A stretch of 64,000 bases of DNA from Dryocosmus kuriphilus (taxonomy: Eukaryota; Arthropoda; Insecta; Hymenoptera; Cynipidae). Below are positions 33,693 to 45,101 of this stretch, one piece after another. The notes under the pieces were generated by a model. It searched no databases. It was not told where the DNA came from and was given only the letters and a program-made list of their open reading frames with translations. Position 1 is the stretch's first letter. Each line of letters starts with the position of its first letter. Where the stretch lies: contig CM076196.1 in NCBI GenBank assembly GCA_038277395.1, positions 82,215,786 through 82,279,785 of the forward strand, in the 5' to 3' direction. The position numbers and the translations under genes were made by a program.

Positions 33693-33914
33693 ATGAGGTC
33701 AACATTAGATGTAAGATGGCCGGTTCCCTCTTTATCCATAGAATCACAACATTTACAAACTTATCCCGGGCAGCCAATCTTAGCAGCTTTGGAATACACA
33801 GGAGTTTCTTGCCAACCTGCCCCGGGGGTTCCAATTACAACTTATTCACTGCAGCTTATTTTTTGTGGAGTCAGTGTTCTGTCTTGTGATCCAAGAAACA
33901 AGACTCTCGTACAG
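33693..33914 (+). CDS. Host gene exon C
   Basis: 222-nt phase-0 exon (74 codons) between ACATTTTTCAG and ACAG|GTAATC. It encodes LDVRWPVPSLSIESQHL, TYPGQPILAALEYTGVSC and SLQLIFCGVSVLSCDPR. The 'V-x-W ... YP ... L-x-Y-x-x-x-x-C' run matches exon E (VEWSEQFVFNV, IYPC, VLFEYPSC). Three cysteines suggest disulphides in a secreted or surface protein. The first codon ATG is internal, not a start. Confidence 0.88.
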
Positions 33915-34163
33915 GTAATCGCGCCTGCTTCAAATTTCGACAATAGTTCATTACTCTAAACAATAAATAGAACTAGAAATCAGGGTTCTATTCAAAAATG
34001 CAGACAGAAGAAAAGGAGAAAATAAGAATTAAATACCTATCTTCATCTGCATGTCATTATAATTATTTATCGTCAATTTATTTCTTATTTTTAGGATAGG
34101 TTGAATAGAGAGAGACGACTCTTCCAGACAAATTTAATAATGTCACTGTGTAAAACAGCACAA

Positions 34164-34197
34164 CGTTTCGTCGGCAGTACAGACTGACCTCATCAGG
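34164..34197 (-). ncRNA. Hammerhead-ribozyme-like motif
   Basis: On the minus strand: CTGATGA, one base, a GTCAG-type stem with loop, its partner, then CGAAAC. The invariant CUGAUGA and GAAA blocks are both intact. The stem is imperfect (one A-C mismatch) and helices I and III were not established. Confidence 0.4.
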
Positions 34198-34938
34198 CAC
34201 ACTAAATCGAGATATAAAAATATAATAATACGATGAACATACAAGTTATATAATCGGAAGTATATGAAACAAGTTAAAATAATAAATTATGAACTCACCA
34301 AACACATGTAGAATTCGCATATTGTAGTTAGTTTTAAAATTATAAATTAGTCCAGTTTAAAAATGTTTTTCGTAAAGTTGTAGGTTAAAAGGTAGAGTCG
34401 CACATAAGTCGATGGGCAATATTTGTAAGCATAATCATGTTCTTTATTATTATTTTAGTATTGTTCAATCTGAAATTAGAAGTGAAGAAAAAACGGAAGA
34501 AATAAAATTATGAATCAAGAAATTAATGAGGTTATGAAATCATGTTTTTTAATATAAAGTGTAAATTAAAAGAGTTGATTTACCTTGTAGTTAGAGTGGT
34601 GAGAAATAGATTAAAAAATTGTAAAAAATGGTAACATGTTTGGATTGATAAATGAGAAAATTAATAATATTGTAAATTTCGTAGGTGGCGTAGGTACTTT
34701 GTAGCCAGACATCTTAAAACGGATCAAACAATACCCAAATGGATGACATTATGAACTGCTTTAACAGAGATAGGTATAGTGTAAAACGAAGATGAGAGGA
34801 AGTAGAGAATGAGTCATTAAGATTTGGAGGTAAATTTAAAATAGTATCATATTATAGGCAGAATTAAAAAATTGTAGATAAGAAATTTTGTTTAAAGCAT
34901 TATTGCATTATTATAATTTTTATATCTCGATTTAGTTT

Positions 34939-34974
34939 GCCTTATGAGGTCAGTCTGTATTGCTGACGAAACGG
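34939..34974 (+). ncRNA. Hammerhead-like motif, degenerate partner copy
   Basis: CTTATGA (one change from CTGATGA), GGTCAG...CTGAC as a 5-bp stem II, then GAAAC. It is the inverted counterpart of the motif at 34164-34197. Confidence 0.35.
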
Positions 34975-35279
34975 TGCGCTTGTTTAAAATTATTTATTTA
35001 TAAATAAAAATAAATTTTAGTATGCATTATTATCTAAATTTATCTGGAAGCGTCGTCTCTCTCTATTCAACCTATCCTATATCATCCCAGACGTTAAATT
35101 CTATACTGAGGACTTTTCATTCTCTCATCTTTATGATTCTTATTTTTAGTAGTATGCAAATCTGATAAAAAGTACCAATTATGTAACAGAATTTTTTTAA
35201 ATTCTAGTTTCTGCAAAACTTTAAATTTCGAAAACCTCCAGCCACATACATGTAATATTTAAAAATGAATTGAAACAGA

Positions 35280-36539
35280 TTAGCCATATAATAACAGCGG
35301 TATACCTACATTTGGTTCAAATTGTTTAAATTTGTTACATATTCCGAAATAGTTCAAATATTTAACTCTTTCATTCTTGGTCGTAAGGGGGGAGGGGGGT
35401 CTCACTGTTTCATAATACTCATTAAAGATATTAAAAAGATGAAAATTAAGAACAGAGCGACCATTTTTCTGAAATTGAATTTCTTTAATATCCTGTGTAG
35501 AAAAAGCCCCGTTTAAACCTCTTCCGAGTGATGGCCCTCGCGAAGGGCCCACGCGGGCAAATTCACTGGGTTCTCCGCGGGTGGTCCTGCTCGTTTATCC
35601 TCACGGCTGATCGGTTAAAATTTTCTAAGTCCAAAAGTTTAAATTTTTTGACACTATACATTTTGAGGTTTATTTATTTAAGACTTAACAAAAATGCATT
35701 TTTGGCAAAAATTTGATGATATTTTTTGGAATTTAAACTTCGAAAATGTTGATATTCTACGAGGGCCCGCGTGGAGGGCCCAGCTCGTTTATTCTTGTGG
35801 CTGATGGGTTAAAATTTCTAAGTCCAAAATATTAAATTTTTTTGACAATATAAATTTTAAGGCTTGATTAGTTCAGAGTTACCAAAAATTGGATGACACT
35901 TTTTTGAAAATTGAACTCTGAAAATATGTGTATTCCACGAGGATCCCCGCGGAGAGCCCTGCTGGTTACCCTCATGCATCAATTTAAAGAAATTTAACGA
36001 GATCTTTGTTTTAATGAATTGTCTTTGTCAAACAGTAACAATACCTTATCTAAATGTGCAGTTATTGAAAAGGGAGATAATTTCAACTAATTTCGAAGTG
36101 CACGTGCGAAGTGTCTGGCTAAAAAAAGATATAAACTGTAAATTAAGTTGGTCAAGAGGAAGAACGCAGGTCTTTTAAGGTGATGTTTATCGAGTTCAAG
36201 TCCCAGTCGAAGCGATAATTTATTATGTTTTTTTATATTTTTAAATTTCTATACATTAACGATACATATATATTTATTAAAATATGCTTAAAATGATGTG
36301 GAGATAATTATTAAATGCATTTCTAAAAATTAAAAATTCACCGTCGGGGCAACTGCGAGGGGTCCACGAAGGCCCCACCAGGACAGCCATAAGGGCAACC
36401 ACGGGGGCAATCCATTTTGGACCCTGATGGAGTAGCAGGTCGTTTCCGTGTGGCGTCATGCCTGGATTGTCACCATGGGTCCCCCATGTCATGAGGGCAA
36501 TCCAGTCGGGCCCCTCACAAAATATCGAAAAAATGTAAG
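35280..36539. repeat. GGGCCC-bearing intronic repeats
   Basis: Three units of about 200-220 bp (starting near 35530, 35757, 35938) each join a GC-rich segment (CGAGGGCCCGCG..GGAGGGCCC, CTGCTCGTTTATCCTCA) to AT-rich 'GGTTAAAATTT.CTAAGTCCAAAA'. A second GC-rich segment at 36340-36525 contains GGGGCAA, GGCCCC and CATGGGTCCCCCATG. The open frames found here lack motifs. Confidence 0.6.
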
Positions 36540-37060
36540 ACAAGATTTTTGCAGAACTCTTCAAAAGAAACAATTTTTCTTTTGAACTATTTTCCTTATC
36601 TTGAATACTTAAAAAAAATTAGATTTTTAGAAAAATTTTTCCCATTTTATAAATTTTCAATTTTTGAATATTTTTTTGTTGATTTCAAAACAGTGAGAGA
36701 CTACACATCAGAATCAAAAAGAAACGTATATTCTCTAAATTATTTTTGAAAATACCGAATTTTCTTTACAAAGTGACCGTTTTATCCAAATATTTTTTGG
36801 CGTAAAATATCAAAAAATGGAACAGGAACTTTTTGCATAATTTTTCAGCAAGCAGCATTTTTATTTCGAATTAGTTCCTGTACCTCGAATGATTTTAAAA
36901 AAATGTTGATTTTCATAAATACGGTCATTTTATTACTTTTCAAAATTTCAATTTTTTTGGGAACTTGAAATAATGAGGAACCTGCCCTTTAAAATCAAGA
37001 AAAGGAAGTTAATTATCTTAACTATTTTGGAAAAAAGCGGATCTTTTTAAAAATTGACCT
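36540..37060. repeat. Dispersed repeat family D (left part)
   Basis: Modules of about 240-270 bp carrying GCAGAACT(C/T).TC.AAAG.AACAATTTTT and AATTTTCAATTTTT. The array continues at 38160-38770 after an interruption by a family A copy. Confidence 0.65.
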
Positions 37061-37064
37061 TTTT

Positions 37065-38150
37065 ACATTCTCATCTCAATGAGAAGGTATTAGTTTTATG
37101 TCAAAACTGAATTTCGCGGATTTCATGAAATCTCGACGTTTCATGACCCCCTGAATCCGAAAAAAACATGTTTTACGACGGTGTCTGTCTGTCTGTTGTC
37201 GTTGTTGTTGTTGTCGTTGTCTTCGTCTGTTCCCACGATAACTTTCGAAGGACTAATCGATTGGATTGCGCTTTGGCATACTTCTTTAAGGCGTAAAAAG
37301 TAAGGACGAGTTCGTTAACCAGCGGTTTCTGACCAGCAGTTATGATTTTATCCATCAAAAACGGTTTTCACAAAATCAAAAAATCAATTTTCCAGTTAAA
37401 CTATGCGAGATAAAAAAACAGTAGATAGTGAAATTGTTCATCTCAAAAGAATCTACAAATTTTGTTTTAACCCTTTTTTAATAAAATGCACGGTTTTTGT
37501 TTTAATCGAGAAAACGTTATTAAAAATAAAAAACTGTTGTTTCTTGCCAAAATATTCAAGATACGAAAAAAAGGATAATAAATAAAGTTGTTCAGCTTAA
37601 AAAGATCTACAAATTTTGTATTAACCATTTTTTGATAAAATGCATGGTTTTTGTTTTAATCGAGAAAACGTTATTAAAATCAAAAATTCAAATTTCCCGA
37701 CAAACTATGCAAGATACGAAAAAAATGATATATAATATATATTAAAAAACCCTTTTCATCAAAATTATGCAAGATATGAGAAAATATTAAGGAGCAGAAT
37801 TGTTGACCTTGGAAAAAGCTACAAAATTTATTTATAAGACTCATCGTTTTACTTTTAAGAATCGAAATCCTGTATTGTGAAAATTTGGAAAATCACAAAG
37901 AAACTTGACCAATCTACAAGGGGTTTAAAAACAATTAATTGTCTAGCGCGTAGCGCGAGTGTCATGATGAGAATGTATTCCTTAAGATCGATAGAGCCTT
38001 AAGTAAAATAATTTCTTTTGTAATTTTTAATAAAGTTCAAATTAGTAAGTAACAAATACGGAGTAGGATGTGCGAGGACCAAAAAGATTCGAGAGCGAAG
38101 AGCGAGGTCTAAATATATCGGAGCGCGAAGCGCGCGATGAAGCGAATCGG
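37065..38150 (-). repeat. Dispersed repeat family A, copy 4 (inverted)
   Basis: Minus-oriented copy. The tail is at the left (ACATTCTCATCTCAATGAGA, with a 7-bp hairpin TTCTCAT/ATGAGAA), then the GTTGTTGTTGTTGTCGTT stretch, the 'AAACAAAAACCGT' modules in reverse, and the GCGCGAAGCGCGCG head at the right (38125-38145). It interrupts family D repeats, so it inserted after them. Confidence 0.8.
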
Positions 38151-38159
38151 GCAGATTTT

Positions 38160-38770
38160 TCTAAACCATTTTTAGCGCAAGATAACAGAAAACGGAACAG
38201 GAGCTTTTGGTAGGACTTTTCGAAAGGAAAAATTTTTATTTCGGACTTATTTCCGAAACTCGAATATTTAAAAAAAAATTTATTTTCAGTAAAACAATCG
38301 TCATTTTGTTCATTTTCAAATTTTCAATTTTTTGTGGATTTCGAAACAATGAGGAAACTACTCTTCTAAATCAAAATGAAAAAGTTAATTATCTTAACTG
38401 GGTATTTTGGTAAATAACGGATTTTTGTGTAAAGTTTCCTTTTTTCTAAACCTTTTTCGATGCAGAATAATGAGAAATTCCATATAGGAACTTTTTGCAG
38501 AACTTGTCGAAAGTAACAATTTTTGATTTTTAAATATTTTCCGTATCTCAGATGTTTATAAAAGATTGATTTTTTTAGAAAATCCATCGTCATTTTGTTA
38601 ATTTTCAACTTTTAAAGATGTTTTTTTGCGTATTTGAAAAAACAATGAGAAACTTCCCTTCACAATCAAAAAGAAAAGGTTATATCTTATTTATTTTGAC
38701 AAATACCGAGTTTGAAAAAACCTACTCGTTTAAAGAAAAATGAAAAAAATTTTTAGTCTCCAATCACAAC
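38160..38770. repeat. Dispersed repeat family D (right part)
   Basis: Continuation of the 36540-37060 modules: AGCGCAAGATAACAGAAAACGG, TTTTGCAGAACTTGTCGAAAG and TTTTCAA.TTTT blocks. Confidence 0.65.
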
Positions 38771-38989
38771 ATTTTTTTTAGACCACAATCAACAAACAGG
38801 GTACCGCTGATACTAATAATATATTTTTCATTAGTTTTTCATTTGGAGAACTTGAATTTCTTATTTTTACAAACGATGATATGAAAATACTATTTTTAAA
38901 AGCGAGAGAGATTTTTTTATTTTATTTTGTTTGTACTTTAAAATGATATAGAACCATTTTATTTCATTTTTGATTTAAATTAGGGTTTT

Positions 38990-39857
38990 GGAGCGTGACT
39001 CTCCCTGCTGGAAATCAATAGATAGAATTTCTATCCATTTATATCAGTTTTTATCTTCAAGATTAAAACGGAGAGAACAGTCTGTCTATCTTTATCGTGA
39101 TTAAATCCCTTCGATCCTTTCCTATCTTTGTTTCAATGTACCATCACTCCTATCCTTTCGAATATGACTGCTTCTATCCATGTCTATCCACCGCTTATTT
39201 GCATTTATCTTTTCCTATCCACCACCTATCCACGTTAATCGATTTCTATCTCTACTTCTATCTCTAATTATCCCTTTTTTTTAATCACAGTATTTCTATC
39301 CTAACGTATCTTCCGCTTATCCGCGTTTATCCTTTTCTATCCGTTCAGTAATATGAAATCGTGCTTATCTTTTTCAATGTTTGTTTTTCTATCGAAGTGA
39401 ATCCCTTTCAATCTCTTATGCAATATAAGTTAGCCCTATCCTTTTGAATCGCAGTATTTCTATCAAAATGTATCGTCCGCTTATCCACGTCTTTTTCTAT
39501 CCATTCAGTAATCCAAAATCCTGCTCATCTAATGTAATCCCTATTTTCGTATGTAAGTGAATACTTTTCTCTCTTTCCTACAATAGAAATAACATCTATC
39601 CTTTTGAATCTCAATATTTCTATCTACTTCTATCCATTAGTTCCGAATTAATTAACCCGCTAGATGGCGCGTTAGGTGTACACTTTCTCACATGAGAAAT
39701 GTGTTTTAAAAACTATAATTCAGCGTTAACTTGCAACTATGAATTATACTTTTAAGGCTGGCCATTGCATCGGCTCTCTGCTTTCGAAGTCCGAAATATT
39801 GTTTGACGTTTCGATTGCTCTTAAATCTTGATAGCTCTACTATCAAGGGGCAAATAA
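38990..39857. repeat. TCTATCC-rich low-complexity block with the left 13-bp target duplication
   Basis: From about 39020 to 39650 the sequence is a loose array of CTATCC, TTTCTATC and TTATCC words. The complementary GGATAGA words resume at 45300-46600 beyond the retrotransposon. The last 13 bases, AAGGGGCAAATAA (39845-39857), are the left target duplication of the I-like element. Confidence 0.7.
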
Positions 39858-40052
39858 GGAGTTAGGTCCGAGACACCGAAGCGAGCAGTCGTGTTCCCTC
39901 GCTCCGTAAAGGGTCCTTCAGCGTGTTTGTTTTTCTTTCTACATTAGTTTCCTCACGGTGTTTATTGTTCAATCAAGTGAAAGTGCAAAAGTGTATCTCG
40001 TTACTTTAGTCACATCAGTGATTGTGCACTCAAACTGCGGTTGCAGTTTGAT

Positions 40053-41332
40053 ATGCAAAATCCAACTCCTGCAATGGCGTCGGAAAACGACGGCAAGAAT
40101 GCAGGCCCCACCAAAAGTAATCCACCTCTAAATCCCTCCAGCTACGCTAATGTTACAGCTCAGTCTTCTCTACCGAAAAAAGAACATGCCATCGTCACTG
40201 ATTCTATCGAAGGTGCGACAATTGACGATTATATTGACGGCCTTGAAATTCTTACAGACCCAAATAACGTCAAGTTTATATCCAAGATATCCGGCAACAG
40301 AGTGTGTGTGTTTCTTAGCGATGCAAATCTTGTAGAAAATTTAACAAGCCAAGAAGTCACAGTGAAGGATACTAAGCTTAAAATTAGACCACTTATTGAG
40401 AAAAATAAAAGAGTTGTTATCTCGAATGTATGCCCTATCATACCACATGAGCTCCTTGCCCAAAGCTTAAAAAGCAAAGGAATCAACCCAGTCTCCGGCA
40501 TCAGTTATATAAGAGCAGGATTAAACAAACCTGGCAGATCTCACATACTGTCTTTCAGAAGACAAGTTTACATTAAAGAAGAGGATGAAAAGCTGCTTCC
40601 CGAATCCATTCAACTGAATTATGATAACACTACATACTGGATCTACTTCAGCACGGACTCAATGAGCTGCTTTGTTTGTAAACAAACTGGACACACCGCT
40701 AAATTATGTCCAAGCCAGCCTTCTCTCATGTCTACTACAAACTCGCAAGACAAGCCAGCTACCCACAATGTTACTAGCACTCAAGCTCAAACTCCCGCTT
40801 CTCTGGCCGGGACGTCTCTCACACAGAAAAGACCTCCTCCCTCGACGTCTTCTTCATCAAACAACTCTCAACATGCAAACGATCAGCCCCTGGATGCTCT
40901 CACAATAAAATCGCCACTGCATCTTCTGCTGACTCATTCAGACGCCCTCCCCCCCATAAAAAACCGAAAACGTTTACGACTGAGTCTGCCTCCAACTCTC
41001 TCAACATCAAGCAACATCTCTCCCCGGTAGTCGAGGCGATTGACCAGAATCTTATCAGCACTTCTATTGACATTGGTACTTTTGAAACAGTCCTAGAGAA
41101 AACCCACGGACAGAATGACGCTTACGCAATAGCCTTATCGGTCACGAACAATGTTGACGCAGTTATCAATACTATCGACGAGGTGTACAAATACGTTGAA
41201 AATAAGACATTTAGAGGACGTCTGACGCGCTTGAAAAAGAAACTTTCCAAAATGTGCCCCAGCAACCAGGAACCCCTTTTTGACTCAGAAAGCGATTCAT
41301 CTCAACTCTCTCAAAATGATGCACAAAACTAA
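40053..41332 (+). pseudogene. ORF1 (gag-like nucleic-acid-binding protein), one frame break
   Basis: ORF1 proteins bind the element RNA and form the ribonucleoprotein. The first ATG is at 40053. The frame contains one CCHC knuckle, CFVCKQTGHTAKLC (Cx2Cx4Hx4C), then a Ser/Thr/Pro-rich stretch, and stops at 41030. The -1 frame is open from about 40900 to a stop at 41330-41332 and reads a plausible continuation (KKPKTF, VVEAIDQNL, FETVLEKTHGQNDAY, RLTRLKKKL). A single indel near 40900 has therefore probably cut off the C-terminal quarter. The restored frame would overlap the ORF2 start by 17 nt. Confidence 0.8.
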
Positions 41333-44300
41333 AAATAATATCTCACCTACTGACACGGCCCTCAGTGTCGACAATTCTACTATCGAAGTTAAAGCTCTCA
41401 GACTACTCTTTTGGAATTCCAGAAGCATTGTGAACAAACAAGAGGACCTCATAAAAGCCCTAACGGAACTCGACATTTTTGCTTGCGTTGAATCGTGGCT
41501 CACAGATAGCTCCAAAAACTTCCACTTTACGGGTTTCAAGACTTTCCGGAAAGATCGCATTCATTCTGCGGGCGGCGGAATTCTCATCCTACTGCGCAAC
41601 AACATAGCCTTTACAGAAATCACCGATCTCAAGAGCCCCGACCCTTCAGTCGAATTAGCAGGTGTGTGTATTACTAATGTTTCTCCCGTACTCAACTTAA
41701 TTATTTGTTACCGAGCCCCAGGCAGTTCGCTCTCTGACGCTCAGTGGGACGAAATTTTCAACAACACTGTCGAAAAAGACCCCGTTATTTTTTTGGGTGA
41801 TTTTAATTCACATCATCAAGGCTGGAATTGCCAAAGTAACGACACTAATGGCGACAGGCTCCTTGAAAGCTTTAATAAAACAAATTTATTTCTACATAAC
41901 CTGAACACTACTACTCGCGTTCAAGGCACTTTCTCGTCAAATCTCGACCTAATATTTTCTAGTCCCGATATCGCCGATAAAATTAACTTTGAACTAGCAA
42001 AAGACACCTGGGGCTCGGACCACTTTCCCATTTATATAAACACGTTCGTAACTAAACATATATACCGCAAAAAATCATTTAATATCAAATCAGTTAGAAC
42101 GAACTGGGATAAAGTTTACACTAGTCTCGAAAATAACTTTGATCAACTTTTCTCTCACAATTACGACTCACTACCTGCTAACGAAAAATATCGCGTCTTC
42201 GCGGAAATTGTAACTGATGCCATTGTAAATAATTCGCCTAAAAAAAAAACGGTCAATAATAAGGTTCATCGCAACCCGGTAAACTGGTGGGACTCGGAGT
42301 GCGACAAGTTTAAAAGACTCAGAACAGCTGCTTGCAAACGCTGGCGCTATACCAAAGAATTCGATGATTTTATTGCTTACAAAAAATCTTGCGCTCTAGC
42401 CACTAAATTTTTTAAAAGAAAAAGAAGAGCTCACTACAGATCTTTCGTCAGCAAAATCAATTTCAAAACCAGCAGCTCCTACGTCTGGTACACTAGCAAA
42501 ATACTGAAAAATAAATGGGCGAAAACAAAGCCTGATCACTACTCGGAAAATCTTCAAACGAAATCCAAAATTGACGCGGCTCTTGGTAAATTAAGCCCTC
42601 CGTGGTGCGCCACCGACCCCAACCATTTACCTGCTTGCGAAGAAAACGACTTTTTAAGCGCGCCCTTTAACTTCACAGAATTCAATGTCGCTCTCGAAAA
42701 TAAAAATTTTCACTCCTCTCCCGGTATGGACGGTATCGACTTCGATACCATCAATCGTTTACCTCTGAAATACAAGCTTATCTTACTCGACATATTTAAT
42801 GAAATGTTCTCAACCGACTGTCATCCTGCCTCCTGGAAAAATTCGTTCATCCACTTCATAAATAAATCCGATGGCAAAAATGTTCGACCTATAGCCCTCA
42901 CGTCGTGCATGTGCAAACTCTTCGAAACTCTACTAAAGAACAGAATGCAATGGTGGATTGAATATTACAACCTTCTTCCCAACAGCCAATCAGGCTTCCG
43001 GAAGGGACAATGCACAACCGATAATCTTACAAATTTTCTTGTATATGCGGAAGAGGCCTTTGCTAACAAAAATAGTGTCATAGCTGCATTCCTAGATATC
43101 AGTGGCGCTTTCGATAAAGTACTGATTAACCTTCTTCTTGAAAAACTGGCTAAAATCGGTTGTCCTTCAAACCTTATTAAATTTATTCAGTTCCTACTGA
43201 CTGAAAGAAATATACACACTGACAGTCTGGGCTCTGCATTTATGACAGTAAATCGCGGAGTTCCACAGGGCGGCGTTCTAAGTCCATTACTGTACTGTAT
43301 CTACGTGGCTGACATCGTCAACGGCCTTCCAAAAAGTGTAAACGTGTCGCAATTCGCCGATGATATTGCCGTCTACTGCAGCCAAAAGATTAAACCCCGC
43401 ACAAGGCTACTTGAGAAAACTATAAATAAAATCCACCAAAAGCTCTCTGACCTTGGACTTGAATTCTGCCCGTCGAAAACAGTGTACATGCAATTCAATA
43501 ACCAAAATATCCCCCCTGGTTCCTCCGAAATTACCATTGACAATTTCACTCTCAAATCCAGCGATTCTGTAAAATTTTTAGGCATCATTCTCGACTTTAA
43601 ACTAAATTTTAAAGAACACATTGATTCAATTCTAGCCAAGAGTCTCCGATCCCTGAATATCTTAAAATTTGTAAGAGGAACTTGGTGGGGCGCCGACCTT
43701 GAAACGCTCTTAATAATGTACAAAAGCTATGTTCGTTCTTGTCTTGACTACGGGTGCTTCATTTACTTCCCCACTCAAACTAAAGAAATAGAAAAACTTG
43801 AGAGAGTGCAGTATTCCGCTATTAGACTGGCTCTTGGTTTCCGGAAAAGCACTCCCACCAACATTCTCCTCGCCGAATCTAAACTGCCTTTTATACAAGA
43901 ACGAACAAAGTTTTTATGCCACTGCTACTTGTACAAAATCACCTCAAATACCAAACTTTTGACATGTCAAAGAATTAACCGATTCAAAAGAAAGCTGCTT
44001 AACCAAAACCACCGACTTTCTCTCAACCAGCGTATCATATCCTCCTGTACCAGAAAATTACAAGACTCTGTAAATACTATTTACACTAGCGATAACTATA
44101 AAATGTATACTCAAAAATATGACTCTATCATTCATATTTTGACTATCGACACAGAGACAGGCACCTCTATAAAAAATTCAGACAATCCGAACACTGCGAC
44201 AACTAACTTAATCGCAAATAGCAACTCGATCGCTGTGTTCACGGATGGTAGCAAGTCCCCCCACTCTGTCTCGGTGGGCAGCGCTTGCTTATGCCCGGCC

Positions 44301-45101
44301 TTGAACATAAGCACCAGCATTAGTCTACAAAACTCTGCTTCCATTTTCACTGCCGAATGCCTCGCCATTCTTCTAGCACTTGACATTGCTTTGAATGATC
44401 CTTCTCATAGCTACTCTATTCTCTCAGACTCGCTTAGCGCCTTGCTCGCTCTCAGAAATAATAATATGTCTGCTCAAACCAATCCTTACGTCTATGAAAT
44501 TAAAAGAAAATCATTCGAATTTTCTATTCTCAACCGAAACAAACTCTGCTTTTATTGGATCCCTTCCCACTCCAGCATTCAAGACAATGAAAACGTTGAC
44601 TCTTTAGCTAAAGCAGCGTCACTCCTGAACCCCGATAACTCATTTAAAATTCCATACACAGACTTTAGAGAAATTCACATGAAACTTGCAATGTCCAACA
44701 CCAATATCATTCTTTCAACTCAAGCAGAATCCAAAGGTAGAGACTACTTTCTAAAACACCACAAGCTTCAACGCAAGCCTTGGTTTGCAGGCTTGAACCT
44801 ACCAAGAGAAATCATCACAACCGTGATCCGTTGTCGTTCGGGACACTATAGTCTCAACGCTTCCCTCCACAAACTAAAACTAACACCAGACGACTGTCCG
44901 TGCGGCAAAGGTATACAGGACCTGGACCATGTGCTGTGGCATTGTACCCAGCACAACACTCCGCGTATAAAACTTCTCAGCGACCTGCGACTATCGAATA
45001 TCTACCCACCATTTACCTCCTGCGTCTTCCTATCAGAACCTTGCGCCAAAACTTGTAAAATATTATTTTCCTTTCTGAAAGACTGCAAACTTACTCTGTA
45101 A
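41316..45101 (+). CDS. ORF2: endonuclease-reverse transcriptase-RNase H polyprotein
   Basis: About 1261 residues from the first ATG at 41316 (an in-frame ATG also follows at 41319; the frame is open further upstream). The AP-type endonuclease at the N-terminus shows LFWNSRSI, CVESWL, FLGDFNSHH and GSDHFPIYI. The reverse transcriptase shows AAFLDISGAFDKV, GVPQGGVLSPLLYC, the catalytic SQFADDIAVYC (near 43350) and KFLGIILDF. RNase H near the C-terminus shows VFTDGSK, FTAECLAILLALD, LSDSLSAL and WIPSHSSIQDNENVDSLAKA, keeping the D-E-D-D set. A C-terminal Cys/His cluster, CPCG...DHVLWHC, follows. No stop or frameshift interrupts it. The protein would nick target DNA and copy the RNA there. Confidence 0.95.
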   Translation: MMHKTKNNISPTDTALSVDNSTIEVKALRLLFWNSRSIVNKQEDLIKALTELDIFACVESWLTDSSKNFHFTGFKTFRKDRIHSAGGGILILLRNNIAFTEITDLKSPDPSVELAGVCITNVSPVLNLIICYRAPGSSLSDAQWDEIFNNTVEKDPVIFLGDFNSHHQGWNCQSNDTNGDRLLESFNKTNLFLHNLNTTTRVQGTFSSNLDLIFSSPDIADKINFELAKDTWGSDHFPIYINTFVTKHIYRKKSFNIKSVRTNWDKVYTSLENNFDQLFSHNYDSLPANEKYRVFAEIVTDAIVNNSPKKKTVNNKVHRNPVNWWDSECDKFKRLRTAACKRWRYTKEFDDFIAYKKSCALATKFFKRKRRAHYRSFVSKINFKTSSSYVWYTSKILKNKWAKTKPDHYSENLQTKSKIDAALGKLSPPWCATDPNHLPACEENDFLSAPFNFTEFNVALENKNFHSSPGMDGIDFDTINRLPLKYKLILLDIFNEMFSTDCHPASWKNSFIHFINKSDGKNVRPIALTSCMCKLFETLLKNRMQWWIEYYNLLPNSQSGFRKGQCTTDNLTNFLVYAEEAFANKNSVIAAFLDISGAFDKVLINLLLEKLAKIGCPSNLIKFIQFLLTERNIHTDSLGSAFMTVNRGVPQGGVLSPLLYCIYVADIVNGLPKSVNVSQFADDIAVYCSQKIKPRTRLLEKTINKIHQKLSDLGLEFCPSKTVYMQFNNQNIPPGSSEITIDNFTLKSSDSVKFLGIILDFKLNFKEHIDSILAKSLRSLNILKFVRGTWWGADLETLLIMYKSYVRSCLDYGCFIYFPTQTKEIEKLERVQYSAIRLALGFRKSTPTNILLAESKLPFIQERTKFLCHCYLYKITSNTKLLTCQRINRFKRKLLNQNHRLSLNQRIISSCTRKLQDSVNTIYTSDNYKMYTQKYDSIIHILTIDTETGTSIKNSDNPNTATTNLIANSNSIAVFTDGSKSPHSVSVGSACLCPALNISTSISLQNSASIFTAECLAILLALDIALNDPSHSYSILSDSLSALLALRNNNMSAQTNPYVYEIKRKSFEFSILNRNKLCFYWIPSHSSIQDNENVDSLAKAASLLNPDNSFKIPYTDFREIHMKLAMSNTNIILSTQAESKGRDYFLKHHKLQRKPWFAGLNLPREIITTVIRCRSGHYSLNASLHKLKLTPDDCPCGKGIQDLDHVLWHCTQHNTPRIKLLSDLRLSNIYPPFTSCVFLSEPCAKTCKILFSFLKDCKLTL

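Larger units (their letters stand above)
34092..35079. mobile_element. Penelope-like inverted-repeat remnant without reverse transcriptase
   Basis: The ends TAGGATAGGTTGAATAGAGA and TCTCTATTCAACCTATCCTA are inverted copies. The inverted similarity extends about 150 bp inward through GTCGTC, TCCAGA(C/T)AAATTTA and a CCTGATGAGGTCAGTCTGTA / CGAAACG block to ATATCTCGATTTAGT. The middle (34250-34900) is AT-rich without a gene. The hammerhead-like blocks and inverted arms resemble termini of Penelope-like elements. The assignment is inference since no RT is present. It lies in intron C-D. Confidence 0.6.

Noticed and set aside
37065..38150. Family A as a Helitron, because of the hairpin near one end
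   Set aside because: The expected CTRR 3' end and an AT insertion site are not seen, and ends vary between copies.
43373..44386. Minus-strand open frames inside ORF2
   Set aside because: Antisense shadows of the intact reverse-transcriptase/RNase H frame.
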